This document shows positions 8,995 to 18,840 of a stretch of DNA of 64,000 nt, piece after piece. The notes beneath the pieces are model-generated. The model did no database searches, was not told the DNA's origin, and was given only the letters and a program-made list of their open reading frames with translations. Positions within the stretch are counted from its first letter, which is position 1. Each line of letters opens with the position of its first letter. The DNA is from Phosphoribacter sp037045055. Its GTDB lineage: Bacteria > Actinomycetota > Actinomycetes > Actinomycetales > Dermatophilaceae. The stretch is taken from assembly GCA_037045055.1 (NCBI GenBank), contig JBAOHJ010000004.1, positions 172,164-236,163 of the forward strand, in the 5' to 3' direction. The translations under genes were made by a program, and so were the position numbers.

Positions 8995-9641
8995 GAGGCC
9001 ACCTCCTTCGCCTCGCCCGCCAGCCGCTGGCGCAGGGCGACGAGCGCGCGATGCTGCGCGACCCGGACTGCCCCCGGGGTCGTCTGCAATGAGGCTGCCG
9101 TCTCGTCCGTGCTCAGCCCTATGACCACCCGCAGCAGCAGGACCTCGCGCTGGGTCGGCGGCAGCGCCTCGATCATCGTCATGGCGCGGGAGGCGTCGTC
9201 GCGCACCACGGCCAGGGTCTCGGGCCCGGGCGCCTGGTCGGCCCGGTCGGGGATCTCCCCGGTGGGTGCCGCGGAGCGAAGGATGCCCCGCTGGACGTCG
9301 GCCACCTTGCGGGCGGTGACCGAGTAGACGAACGCCTCGAAGGGGTACCCGCGCTCCTGGTAGGTGGGCAGCGCCGTGAGCACGGCCATGCACACCTCCT
9401 GGGCGACGTCTTGGGCGGCGTCCTCGACGCCGTGTCGAGTCAGCCGCGCTCGGGCGTAGCGCAACGCCATCTGCCGGACCCGCCCGAGCAGGACCTCGGT
9501 CTGAGCCCCTCCGCTCGAGCGCGCCGCGTGCGCGAGGTCGCGCAGCGATGGCGGCGCGTCCCCTGCCAGGGACATCGCCCGGATCGACGCGGACGTTACG
9601 GCAGGGGCCACCGGCGCCCCCGAAGCGCGCGCGTCACCCAT
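8991..9641 (-). CDS. sigD: sigma-70 family factor, SigD/ShbA type
   Basis: RNA polymerase sigma factor with region 2 (ALRYARARLTRHGVEDAAQDVAQEVCMAVL, quoted here only by its ends ALRYAR and EVCMAV) and region 4 (LPPTQREVLLLRVVIGLSTDETA, ends LPPTQ and STDETA) joined by a linker. It corresponds to SigD of mycobacteria and ShbA of Streptomyces by neighbours: guaB downstream, whiB and groEL upstream. The start is uncertain: ATG at 9641 gives 216 residues and ATG at 9575 gives 194; neither has a strong ribosome site. It is cotranscribed and translationally coupled with the RsdA-like gene, which likely restrains it. Confidence 0.88.
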   Translation of the reverse strand: MGDARASGAPVAPAVTSASIRAMSLAGDAPPSLRDLAHAARSSGGAQTEVLLGRVRQMALRYARARLTRHGVEDAAQDVAQEVCMAVLTALPTYQERGYPFEAFVYSVTARKVADVQRGILRSAAPTGEIPDRADQAPGPETLAVVRDDASRAMTMIEALPPTQREVLLLRVVIGLSTDETAASLQTTPGAVRVAQHRALVALRQRLAGEAKEVAS

Positions 9642-9926
9642 GGACAACCGTCGCCCCCCGACTCCCCTGGACCATCCGGCCTGCGGAATGCTAACACCCA
9701 CGGTCCGCCGGATCTGCCGGAATCGCCGAATCGCCGAAGCGGTGCGCGGGGGGATCGTGCGGACCCGTGCTCGCCCGACGGCAGCGCTTTCCCGGCTGCG
9801 GCGACGCACTCTTTGCCAAGCCTTGACCACACCCTGGACAGCGGCCGACCAACGGCAGGCTAGCGTCCCCAGGACGCGGGGTTACCCCGCGGTAGCCAAC
9901 GGGACACCTCAGGGGGCACGCACGAC

Positions 9927-10217
9927 ATGGCAGAGATTTCCCGCCTGCCCGGGCCGTCGGCCGACCGCTGGCGCTGGCAGACGGTCGGCTCCTGCCGATC
10001 GCTGGGCTCGGAGACCTTCTTCCACCCTGAGGGCGAGCGTGGCAGTGCCCGCCGTAACCGCGCGACGGCCGCCAAGTCGGTATGCGGCGGATGCCCCGTG
10101 CTGCGTCAGTGCCGCGAGCATGCCCTCGCCGTGCGCGAGCCGTACGGCGTGTGGGGCGGGCTGACCGAGGAGGAGCGACAGGCCGTGTATGCCGGTCGCC
10201 TCGCCATCCCCGCATAG
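9927..10217 (+). CDS. whiB: WhiB-family iron-sulfur regulator
   Basis: Small transcription factor of 96 residues expected to bind a [4Fe-4S] cluster through four cysteines, C23, C53, C56 and C62 (the C-x2-C-x5-C pattern). It then contacts the principal sigma factor through the GVWGG turn before a basic/acidic C-terminus. Position next to groEL1 and divergent from sigD matches WhiB3 of mycobacteria, but the short C-terminal tail does not allow a firm WhiB subclass. The 285 bp upstream are lower in GC than the surroundings and must hold the divergent whiB/sigD promoters; I cannot assign them confidently. Confidence 0.93.
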   Translation: MAEISRLPGPSADRWRWQTVGSCRSLGSETFFHPEGERGSARRNRATAAKSVCGGCPVLRQCREHALAVREPYGVWGGLTEEERQAVYAGRLAIPA

Positions 10218-10298
10218 GGCGTCGTGCCCCTAGCGGTCGGTGTCCCCGGTCCCCCGGCCGCGGCATACCGACCGGGCGTGGGCCGTTCGGACATGCAG

Positions 10299-10333
10299 GG
10301 CCGGGCCGCCCCCCGAGGGAGGACGACCCGGCC
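10299..10333. terminator. possible bidirectional terminator hairpin
   Basis: Inverted arms GGCCGGG (10299-10305) and CCCGGCC (10327-10333) enclose a C/G-rich loop. It lies between the convergent ends of whiB and groEL1. There is no U-tract, which is common in high-GC genomes. Confidence 0.4.
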
Positions 10334-10353
10334 GCTGCCGTGCGAGGCGGGGC

Positions 10354-11970
<1,617 letters not shown>

Positions 11971-11987
11971 GGGTGATGTTCCTCCGG

Positions 11988-12281
11988 TCAGCCGACGACG
12001 GCCAGGACGTCGCGTGCCGACAGGATGAGGTACTCCTGCCCGCCGTGCTTGATCTCGGTGCCGCCGTACTTGCTGTAGATCACCCGGTCGCCGACCTTGA
12101 CGTCCAGCGGCACGCGGTTGCCCTTGTCGTCGATGCGGCCCGGGCCGATCGCGAGGACCTCGCCCTCCTGCGGCTTCTCCTTGGCGGTGTCCGGGATGAC
12201 CAGCCCGCTGGCGGTCGTCGTCTCGGCCTCCAGGGACTTGACCAGGATGCGGTCTTCGAGCGGCTTGATGGAAACCGACAC
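11988..12281 (-). CDS. groES: 10-kDa co-chaperonin GroES
   Basis: Cap of the GroEL folding chamber, 97 residues. It shows the mobile loop region (KSLEAETTTASGLVIPD, residues about 15-31) and conserved strands through YSKYGGTEI. It is the first gene of the groES-groEL1 unit. The leader of about 120-150 bp contains two CIRCE operators around a sigma-A-like promoter, so heat-shock derepression through HrcA is expected. Confidence 0.97.
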   Translation of the reverse strand: MSVSIKPLEDRILVKSLEAETTTASGLVIPDTAKEKPQEGEVLAIGPGRIDDKGNRVPLDVKVGDRVIYSKYGGTEIKHGGQEYLILSARDVLAVVG

Positions 12282-12396
12282 TTCGGTGTCCTTCCGTATC
12301 TGGTCCGGGGCCTCGGCCGAGGCACCCGGGGGTTGTCTGGGTGTTGTCTGGAGTGCCCCGCTGGCCTCGCCGTCGCGGGGGTCGACGCCGGCCGGG

Positions 12397-12423
12397 CTGT
12401 CACTCTCCAGGTGAGAGTGCTAA
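12397..12423 (-). promoter_or_regulatory. CIRCE operator, promoter-proximal copy
   Basis: On the minus strand, a perfect TTAGCACTC arm, 9-bp spacer and a degenerate second arm (GAGTGACAG) match the HrcA operator consensus TTAGCACTC-N9-GAGTGCTAA. It lies downstream of the -10 box of the groES promoter, where bound HrcA would block clearance. Confidence 0.85.
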
Positions 12424-12428
12424 CGCCA

Positions 12429-12458
12429 AATCTAGGTATGCCGTTAGCACTCGGTCAA
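12429..12458 (-). promoter_or_regulatory. groES-groEL1 promoter
   Basis: TTGACC (12458-12453) and CTAGAT (12435-12430) are separated by 17 bp; shifting by one gives TAGATT at 18 bp. The box pair is bracketed by the two CIRCE copies, and its spacer contains a GGCATACC repeat. It is a good sigma-A-type promoter for a high-GC genome. Confidence 0.75.
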
Positions 12459-12470
12459 GTCGAGTGCCAG
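12444..12470 (-). promoter_or_regulatory. CIRCE operator, distal copy
   Basis: Read on the plus strand, TTAGCACTC-N9-GAGTGCCAG: one perfect arm and one with two mismatches, with exactly the canonical spacing. It overlaps the -35 box. Together with the proximal copy this makes a two-operator arrangement, so HrcA could hold the promoter from both sides. Confidence 0.85.
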
Positions 12471-12903
12471 CCGAGGGCGGTTTGCCGGTCCGCGCCGCGC
12501 CCGCCCTCACTGCGCAGCGGGGGCGGCGCCGTGCCTGGTGTCGGCTCGTCGGGTGGTGTCGCGATGCGGCGGCGACGGGCGGTGGGCCCCCTGCGGCCGT
12601 CCCGCCCGCCGAGGGCCTGTGCGAGAGTGCACCGGTGAGCCTCGTCGCCACGCGACACATCGTCCTGCTCGGCACGAACCCGCCCCGGGCGATCCAGGTG
12701 GCGTCGTCGGGGGACCGACCCCCGCGCGCGAGCGCCGCCGGGTGCAGGCCAGGGGTCGCCGACGCGAGCCTGCCCCCTGGGAGGCCGCGACCGTGATCAG
12801 GGGCAGCGGCGAGAGGAGCATCCGGGGTGCATCCGCAGGGCCGAGCCGGTGAGCTCCGAGCCGGCGGCACGGACGTCGCGGCACGCGGCACCGGGGCGTG
12901 CTG
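12471..12903. other. 433-bp non-coding gap
   Basis: Between the groES control region and the methyltransferase gene I see no open frame with gene-like character and no convincing RNA or operator. Short frames exist on both strands but lack ribosome sites and family resemblance. The promoter of the downstream methyltransferase presumably lies at its right end. Confidence 0.5.
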
Positions 12904-14136
12904 ATGGATCTCGAGACGGCGCGCTGGCTGGTCTCGCCCGGGGGTCGGGCGGTGCTCGGCGGGGTGGCGACCTACCGAGCCGACACCGAGCTGGCCGAGC
13001 AGGCGCGACTGCGGGCCGGTGGTCTGACGCCCGCGCGGGCCGCGGCGGTCCTGGCCCAGGCCGGGCTGCGGGCTCGGGGGGTCGACAAGTTCGGGACCGC
13101 CGCCGCCGGGCTGCTGCTCACCGCTGACGCCCTGGAGCAGGCCACCCGGCCCGAGCTGGCCGCCCGGCACGCCCGGCGGTTCGTCGAGGCCGGGATCGCC
13201 ACCGTGCTCGACCTGGGCTGCGGCATCGGGTCGGATGCGCTGGCCTTCGCCGCAGCGGGGCTGGCCGTCGAGGCCGCGGAGGCCGACCCGGTGACGGCGG
13301 TGCTGGCCGGCGCCAACCTCGCCCGCTGGCCGGCGGCGCGGGCCCGTCGGGCCCGGGCCGAGGACGTGAGCCTGCCGGACGGCGCGGCGGGGCGGCATAC
13401 CGGCGTGTGGGTGGACCCGGCCCGCCGCGTCCCGGGCGTCGCGGACGTGCGCGGGCGAGCCCGTCGCACGGTGGCCCTGGCCGATCTCGCACCGCCCTGG
13501 TCGTTCGTCCTCGACGTGGCCGCCCGGGTGCCGGCGACCGGGGCCAAGCTCGCCCCCGGGCTCCCGCACGCCGCGGTCCCCGAGGGCGTCGAGGCGCAGT
13601 GGACCTCGTGGCGGGGCGAGGTGCTCGAGTGCACGGTGTGGTGGGGCCCGCTGGCGCGAGTGGTCGGCCGCACCGCGGCGGTTTGCCGACCCGGCGCGCC
13701 GGAGTCCGTCGTCACCGCCGCCGACCTTCGGGGCTCGGCGCCGCTGGGCGGGCTCGCCGAGATCGGACCGTGGCTCTGGGAGGCCGACCGGGCGGTGGTG
13801 CGGGCCGGGCTGTCCGGGGCGCTGCCGGGGCGGGAGCTCTCGACGGCAGCGGGGTACTCCACCGGTGAGCTCGCCCAGGACCTGCCCTGGGCCCGGCGCT
13901 ACGCGGTGATCGAGGCGATGCCGTTGCGGGTCAAGGCGCTGCGGGCCTGGCTGCGCCGGCGGGGGATCGGCGCGGTCACGGTGAAGAAGCGCGCCGCGTC
14001 GCTCGACGCCGAGGCGCTGCGCCGGGCCCTTCGCGGGCCGGGGGAGCAGCGGGCCACCCTGGTCGTCACGAGCGTCGCCGGACGGGTCGCGGCACTCGTC
14101 GTGGCGCCGGAGGGGGCGGATGCCACCGGCTGGTGA
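12904..14136 (+). CDS. class I SAM-dependent methyltransferase with THUMP-like C-terminal domain
   Basis: Predicted S-adenosylmethionine-dependent methyltransferase of about 410 residues. The Rossmann motif VLDLGCGIGSDAL lies around 100-112. A C-terminal segment of about 70 residues (AVIEAMPLRVKALRAWL onward) resembles the THUMP-like domain associated with RNA substrates. ATG at 12904 is used; a GTG six bases earlier is equally possible and neither has a clear ribosome site. It is an actinobacterial family without a known target that I can name; RNA modification is inference from the domain. It converges on the ribokinase gene. Confidence 0.8.
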   Translation: MDLETARWLVSPGGRAVLGGVATYRADTELAEQARLRAGGLTPARAAAVLAQAGLRARGVDKFGTAAAGLLLTADALEQATRPELAARHARRFVEAGIATVLDLGCGIGSDALAFAAAGLAVEAAEADPVTAVLAGANLARWPAARARRARAEDVSLPDGAAGRHTGVWVDPARRVPGVADVRGRARRTVALADLAPPWSFVLDVAARVPATGAKLAPGLPHAAVPEGVEAQWTSWRGEVLECTVWWGPLARVVGRTAAVCRPGAPESVVTAADLRGSAPLGGLAEIGPWLWEADRAVVRAGLSGALPGRELSTAAGYSTGELAQDLPWARRYAVIEAMPLRVKALRAWLRRRGIGAVTVKKRAASLDAEALRRALRGPGEQRATLVVTSVAGRVAALVVAPEGADATGW

Positions 14137-14166
14137 GGCGGTCGCGAGTCGGGCGAGATGGTCGGC

Positions 14167-14985
14167 TCAGAGCACCGGATCGGGCTGCGCGCCCACCCGC
14201 CGGACCGCGTCGGCACCGGCCGCGACCGCGGCCGACAGCGCGACCCGACGGTCCGCGCCGGCCGCCAACGCGGCGGCCAGCGCCCCGCAGAACGCATCCC
14301 CGGCACCGGTGGTGTCGAGGACCTCGGCGGCGGGGACGGCGATGCCGCCCGCCCGCAGGTCGTCCCACTGGGCCCCGGCTGCGCCGAAGGTGACCACCAG
14401 CGAGGCCGGGACCAGGCCGGAGTCGGCGAGCGCGGCGGCCTCCCCCTCGTTGACGACCAGCGGGTCGGCCAGGGCGACGACGTCGGCCGGCAGGGCGGCA
14501 TACGGGGCGGCGTTGAGCACCACTCGGGCGCCCCGGCCCGCGGCGCGCCGGACCGCCCGGGCGACCAGCCCCAGCGGGACCTCCAGCTGGACGAGCAGCA
14601 CGTCGCCCGGGTGCAGGTCGGGCGGATCGGGCTCGACGTACTCGTTGGCTCCCGGCACGACGACGACGGTGTTCTCCCCGCCCTCGTCGACGACGACCAG
14701 AGCGGTGCCGGTCGGCACGCCGGGGGGCGCCACCCGCAGGTGCGCGTCGATCCCCCGGGCGGCCAGGCGAGCGGCATACGCACGGCCGGCCCCGTCGTCG
14801 CCCACCGCGCCGAGCAGCACGACCCGGGCGCCCGCCGCCGCCGCGGCGACGGCCTGGTTGGCGCCCTTGCCGCCGGCCAGGCGGGACAGCGTGGACCCGG
14901 GCACGGTCTGGCCCGGGCGCGGCAGCCTCTCGACCCGGGTGAGCAGGTCGACGTTCAGCGAGCCGTAGACGACGACCCGGCCCAT
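14167..14985 (-). CDS. rbsK: ribokinase (PfkB family)
   Basis: ATP-dependent phosphorylation of ribose at O5, 272 residues. It shows the N-terminal GSLNVDLLTRV and GGKGANQAVAAA motifs and the C-terminal catalytic DTTGAGDAFCGAL with its active-site Asp. Its ATG shares one base with the stop of the nucleoside hydrolase gene upstream (TGATG). The pair likely salvages nucleosides: the hydrolase releases ribose and this enzyme phosphorylates it. Confidence 0.93.
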   Translation of the reverse strand: MGRVVVYGSLNVDLLTRVERLPRPGQTVPGSTLSRLAGGKGANQAVAAAAAGARVVLLGAVGDDGAGRAYAARLAARGIDAHLRVAPPGVPTGTALVVVDEGGENTVVVVPGANEYVEPDPPDLHPGDVLLVQLEVPLGLVARAVRRAAGRGARVVLNAAPYAALPADVVALADPLVVNEGEAAALADSGLVPASLVVTFGAAGAQWDDLRAGGIAVPAAEVLDTTGAGDAFCGALAAALAAGADRRVALSAAVAAGADAVRRVGAQPDPVL

Positions 14986-15953
14986 CAGCGACCCACCGCG
15001 TCGAGCCAGAGCCGGCGGTAGCGCGGCCCGTCGACGCCGAGGGCGACGTCGATGACGTGGGCCGGGTCGTGCGGGTCGTGCGCCCGGTCGCCGGACCAGT
15101 CCCGGCGGTCGACCACGGTCCGGCCCCGCGACCACCGACCGGCCAGCTCCACCCGGACCGGCAGCCGTTTGCAGGTCAACCCGGCGGGGTCGAGCACCGC
15201 GCACACCGCCCCAGCGTCGCCGATGGTGGCCTCCTGGGTCCCGAACCGCTCGCACTGGAAGTCGACGAGGCGCCCGGCCAGCTCCGCGGGCCCGCGCCCT
15301 CCCACCGCGATCAGGGCCGCGGCTCGCCGCCGGGTGACGGTCGGGGCGTAGAAGACGTCGAGGCCGTACATCGTCGTGGGGATCCCCAGCTGCGCCGCCG
15401 CGTCGAGGACGATCGCGGCGGCCTCGGGGTCGTGGAAGACGTTGAACTCCGCCGAGGCGGTGGCGTTGCCGACGTGGGCCGCCCCGCCCATGAAGACGAT
15501 CTCGCGCAGCCCGGCCGCCGCCGCCGGGTAGGTCCGCAGCAGCAGGGCGATGTTGGTGAGCGGAGCGAGCGGGACGAGGGTGACCCACCGGTCGGGGTCG
15601 GGGTCGGCGGCGGCGTCGAGCAGCACGTCGCGCAGCAGTTCGACGGCGTGCCGTGGGTCGGGCCGCAGCTCGGGCGCGGGCCAGCCGAGGTCGCCCATGC
15701 CGTCCTCGCCGTGGACGTGCCGGGCCGGGCGGGGCGGCTCGAGCAGCGGGCGGGGCGCGCCCCGACCCACCGGGACGTCGCCCCGGCCGCAGGTCTGCAG
15801 CACGGTGAGGGTGTTGCGCACGACGTCGTCGACGGGGGCGTTGCCGGCGACACAGCTCACCGCGCGCAGGTCGAGCTCGGGGTGGCGCGCGGCGAGCAGG
15901 ATGGCGCCGGCGTCGTCGACGCCGGTGTCGACGTCCAGCACGACCGGTCTCAC
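14985..15953 (-). CDS. inosine-uridine-type nucleoside hydrolase
   Basis: Hydrolyses the N-glycosidic bond of ribonucleosides. The N-terminal calcium-binding signature DVDTGVDDA begins at residue 6, so I place the start at the GTG at 15953 (322 residues) rather than further upstream. Internal family blocks include LTNIALLL, MGGAAHVGNATASAEFNVFHDPEA (bounds MGGA and DPEA) and TTMYGLDVF. It is translationally coupled to ribokinase. A GGTATGCC repeat sits just upstream. Confidence 0.9.
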   Translation of the reverse strand: MRPVVLDVDTGVDDAGAILLAARHPELDLRAVSCVAGNAPVDDVVRNTLTVLQTCGRGDVPVGRGAPRPLLEPPRPARHVHGEDGMGDLGWPAPELRPDPRHAVELLRDVLLDAAADPDPDRWVTLVPLAPLTNIALLLRTYPAAAAGLREIVFMGGAAHVGNATASAEFNVFHDPEAAAIVLDAAAQLGIPTTMYGLDVFYAPTVTRRRAAALIAVGGRGPAELAGRLVDFQCERFGTQEATIGDAGAVCAVLDPAGLTCKRLPVRVELAGRWSRGRTVVDRRDWSGDRAHDPHDPAHVIDVALGVDGPRYRRLWLDAVGR

Positions 15954-16072
15954 GGCCGACAGGGTATGCCGTGCCGGCGCGTCCGGCGCGTCCGGCGCGT
16001 TCGCTGGCGCGGGCGTCCTCGGGGCGGCCGTGCCGGCGCGGCCGGCGTGTCGGGCGGTGCTCGCCCGGGTCG

Positions 16073-17116
16073 TCAGGCGCGCACCTGGGTCACCGGCATC
16101 GAGGAGTCCGCGGGCAGGGCCAGGTCCGAGGCCGGACGGCCACGGGCCAGGCACAACGCCCCCAGGGCGGCGACCATGGCCCCGTTGTCGGTGCACAGGC
16201 CCGGGCGCGGCACCCGCAACCGCAGGCCGGCCGTCTCGCATCGAGCCGCGGCCAGGGCCCGCAGGCGGGAGTTCGCGGCCACCCCGCCGCCGACGAGCAG
16301 GTCCTCGACGCCATGGTCACGGCACGCGGCCACGGCCTTGCGGGTGAGCACGTCGACGACGGCCTCCTGGAAGCTCGCGGCGACGTGCGCCATCGGCACC
16401 GCTTCACCGGCGGCTTCGCGCAGTTGCACCCACCGAGCGACGGCCGTCTTGAGCCCGGAGAAGGAGAAGTCGAACCGGTGGCGCGCCAGGTCACGCCCGG
16501 TGGTCAGCCCGCGGGGGAAGTCGATCGTCACCTGCCCGTCGCGGGCGACCCGGTCGATGTGCGGCCCGCCGGGGAAGGGCAGCCCGAGCACCCGGGCCAC
16601 CTTGTCGAAGGCCTCCCCCGCCGCGTCGTCGATCGTCGCCCCGAGGGGCTGCACGTCGACCGTGACGTCGGGCACGAGCAGCAGCGAGGAGTGCCCACCC
16701 GAGACCAGCAGGGCGACAACGGGCTCGGGCAGCGGCCCGTGCTCGATGGTGTCGACGGCGACGTGGGCGGCCAGGTGGTTGACACCGTAGAGCGGGCGGT
16801 CGATCGCGACCGCAAGCGCCTTGGCGGCGGCCGCGCCGACGAGCAGGGCTGCGGCCAGCCCCGGTCCGGCGGTCACCGCGACGGCGTCGACGTCGGCAAG
16901 GGTGACCCCGGCGTCCCGGCAGGCCCGCTGCAGGGTCGGCACCATCGCCTCGAGGTGGGCCCGGCTGGCGACCTCGGGCACGACGCCCCCGAACCGCGCG
17001 TGCTCCTCGACGCTGCTGGCCACCGTGTCGACGAGCAGCGTGGCGCCCCGGACCAGTCCCACCCCGGTCTCGTCGCACGAGGTCTCGATGCCCAGGACCA
17101 GCGGTTGGTCGCTCAT
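16073..17116 (-). CDS. tsaD: tRNA N6-adenosine threonylcarbamoyltransferase TsaD
   Basis: Transfers the threonylcarbamoyl group to A37 of ANN-decoding tRNAs, working with TsaB and TsaE encoded upstream. The protein has 347 residues in an ASKHA fold, with ETSCDETG near residue 11, metal-binding H114 and H118 in NHLAAH, and GGGVAANSRLR near residue 270. It is last in the tsaE-tsaB-rimI-tsaD run; its ATG overlaps the rimI stop (ATGA). Confidence 0.97.
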   Translation of the reverse strand: MSDQPLVLGIETSCDETGVGLVRGATLLVDTVASSVEEHARFGGVVPEVASRAHLEAMVPTLQRACRDAGVTLADVDAVAVTAGPGLAAALLVGAAAAKALAVAIDRPLYGVNHLAAHVAVDTIEHGPLPEPVVALLVSGGHSSLLLVPDVTVDVQPLGATIDDAAGEAFDKVARVLGLPFPGGPHIDRVARDGQVTIDFPRGLTTGRDLARHRFDFSFSGLKTAVARWVQLREAAGEAVPMAHVAASFQEAVVDVLTRKAVAACRDHGVEDLLVGGGVAANSRLRALAAARCETAGLRLRVPRPGLCTDNGAMVAALGALCLARGRPASDLALPADSSMPVTQVRA

Positions 17117-17604
17117 CGACCCGCTCCCGCACGACGCAGGACGAGGGCGTCGACCTCGTCGGGCTGGTAGTACCGGCGGCGCACCGCCACCTGCTCGAAC
17201 CCGTGCCGCCCGTAGAGCCGCCGCGCGGCGGCGTTGTCGGCCCGTACCTCCAGCAGCACCGCCGCGGCGCCGGCACCGTCGGCCCGCCGCAGCAGCTCCC
17301 GCAACAACAGGCCCCCGAGCCCATGACCCCGGTATGCCGCCACGACGGCCAGCGTCATGACGTCGGCGACGTCGCGGCCGTGGGCCAGGCCGGCATACCC
17401 GACGATCAGCTCCCCGACGCCGCTCGCCCCGCCCCCACCCTGCCCGACCGCCGCCACGACGTAGTCCCGTCGCGGTCGCCCGGCCAGTTCCGCCCACCAG
17501 GTCGCCTCGCTCCACGCGTCCGCGCCGAAGAGGTCTCGCTCCAGGTCGGCGACCGTGGCCAGGTCGGGCCAGCGCAGGTCGCGCAGCGTCGGCTCGCCGG
17601 TCAT
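17113..17604 (-). CDS. rimI: ribosomal-protein-alanine N-acetyltransferase RimI family
   Basis: GNAT acetyltransferase of 163 residues, family role N-alpha-acetylation of S18 or related N-termini. The acetyl-CoA site reads VAAYRGHGLGGLLL and the following helix LEVRADNAAARRLYGRHGF, both classical (each under 20 residues of core). It is located between tsaB and tsaD with four-base overlaps on both sides, the usual actinobacterial arrangement. Confidence 0.9.
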   Translation of the reverse strand: MTGEPTLRDLRWPDLATVADLERDLFGADAWSEATWWAELAGRPRRDYVVAAVGQGGGGASGVGELIVGYAGLAHGRDVADVMTLAVVAAYRGHGLGGLLLRELLRRADGAGAAAVLLEVRADNAAARRLYGRHGFEQVAVRRRYYQPDEVDALVLRRAGAGR

Positions 17605-18260
17605 CCCAGCGCCGACTTCGCGACCCGCCAGGGTGCCGCGTCCGGGCGGCGCAGATAGAGCGGCTCCGTCTCGGCCAACGGGTCACCGGCGGCCAGCCGC
17701 GCCACGGCCAGGTCGGCCAGTGCCGCCGCCGAGCCGTCCGCGGGCCCCACCGCCCGAGGGAACAGGTCGGGGTAGAGCGCCGGCCCCCGCCCCACGGTGG
17801 GCAGCTCGCGCCACCCCGCGGCCAGCTCCGCGGGCCGCGTGACCGCCGGCCCGTCGAGCCGCTCGACGGCATCCGAGGACACGGCATACCGGGCCCAGTA
17901 GACCTCCTTGCGGCGCGCGTCGGTGGCCACGAGCACGTCCCCGGTCACCCCCGCGGAGGCGGCCAGCGCGTCGAGGCTGCAGATCCCGCGCAGTCGCGCC
18001 CCGGTGGCGAACGCCAGCACCCGCGCCGTCACCACCCCGACCCGCAGCCCGGTGAACGGCCCGGGTCCGAGCCCGCAGACGACGTCGGTGAGATCGGCGC
18101 AGGTGGCACCGACCCGATCGAGCACCTCCCGGACGCCCGGTGCCAGCCGTTCGCCGTGCGCCCGCGAGTCCACCGTGGTGGCCTCGGCGAGCACCCGGGT
18201 GCCGTCGTGCACGGCCACCGTGACGGCGCTGGTCGCCGTGTCGATGGCCAGCAGGAGCAC
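17601..18260 (-). CDS. tsaB: tRNA threonylcarbamoyladenosine complex protein TsaB
   Basis: Inactive ASKHA partner of TsaD in t6A biosynthesis, 219 residues. It starts MLLLAIDTATSAVTVAV and carries the conserved GPGPFTGLRVGV loop near residue 67. It lacks the metal ligands of TsaD, as expected for TsaB. Translational coupling to rimI through an ATGA overlap. Confidence 0.95.
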   Translation of the reverse strand: MLLLAIDTATSAVTVAVHDGTRVLAEATTVDSRAHGERLAPGVREVLDRVGATCADLTDVVCGLGPGPFTGLRVGVVTARVLAFATGARLRGICSLDALAASAGVTGDVLVATDARRKEVYWARYAVSSDAVERLDGPAVTRPAELAAGWRELPTVGRGPALYPDLFPRAVGPADGSAAALADLAVARLAAGDPLAETEPLYLRRPDAAPWRVAKSALG

Positions 18261-18363
18261 CCGTTCAGGCTATCCCGACACCGGGAGGCCTCGTCGGCAC
18301 GAAGGGCGAGCGGTCCCCGGGCGGCAGCGCCGGGTCACGCCAGGGTGGTGCCGCGGCCGAGGG

Positions 18364-18840
18364 TCAATGGGCGTCCCGGGCCCCGAGAGCGGCCCGGACC
18401 GCCGGGTCGGCCCACCGGGCACCGACGCCGGCGACAGTGGCGACGCGGGTGGCCTGTCCGGTCAACGAGACCTCCAGGCGGTCCTCGGACAGGTGCTCGG
18501 CCACACCCCGCCCCCACTCGACGACGACGACGCTGCGCTGCAGGTCGGCGTCCAGGTCGAGGTCGTCCAGCTCGACGGCGCCGCCCAGCCGGTAGGCGTC
18601 GACGTGGACGAGATCCGGCCCGCCGACCAGCGACGGGTGCACCCGGGCGATGACGAACGTCGGCGAGGTGACCGGCCCGCGGACCCCCAGACCTGCCCCG
18701 ATCCCCTGGGCCAGGGTGGTCTTGCCGGCTCCGAGCTCGCCGGTGAGCACGACGACGTCGCCGTCACGCAGCACCCGGGCCAGCCGCCGCCCCAGGGCGC
18801 GGGTCGCGTCGGCGTCGGGCAGGGCGATGCTCAGGGTCAC
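18364..18840 (-). CDS. tsaE: tRNA threonylcarbamoyladenosine complex ATPase TsaE
   Basis: P-loop ATPase of 158 residues that cycles the TsaB-TsaD complex. Walker A GELGAGKTTL is around 35-44, TSPTF follows, and the acidic VEWG block is near residue 105. The GTG at 18840 overlaps the stop of the upstream hydrolase (GTGA). A 103-bp gap separates it from tsaB, the widest in this cluster. Confidence 0.95.
   Translation of the reverse strand: MTLSIALPDADATRALGRRLARVLRDGDVVVLTGELGAGKTTLAQGIGAGLGVRGPVTSPTFVIARVHPSLVGGPDLVHVDAYRLGGAVELDDLDLDADLQRSVVVVEWGRGVAEHLSEDRLEVSLTGQATRVATVAGVGARWADPAVRAALGARDAH

Noticed and set aside
9642..9830. N-terminal extension of SigD to 280 residues
   Set aside because: The extra residues are Arg-rich, unlike the family, and would consume the divergent whiB/sigD promoter region.
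12634..12796. Small frame in the gap between groES and the methyltransferase
   Set aside because: No family resemblance, no convincing ribosome site and composition typical of random high-GC frames.
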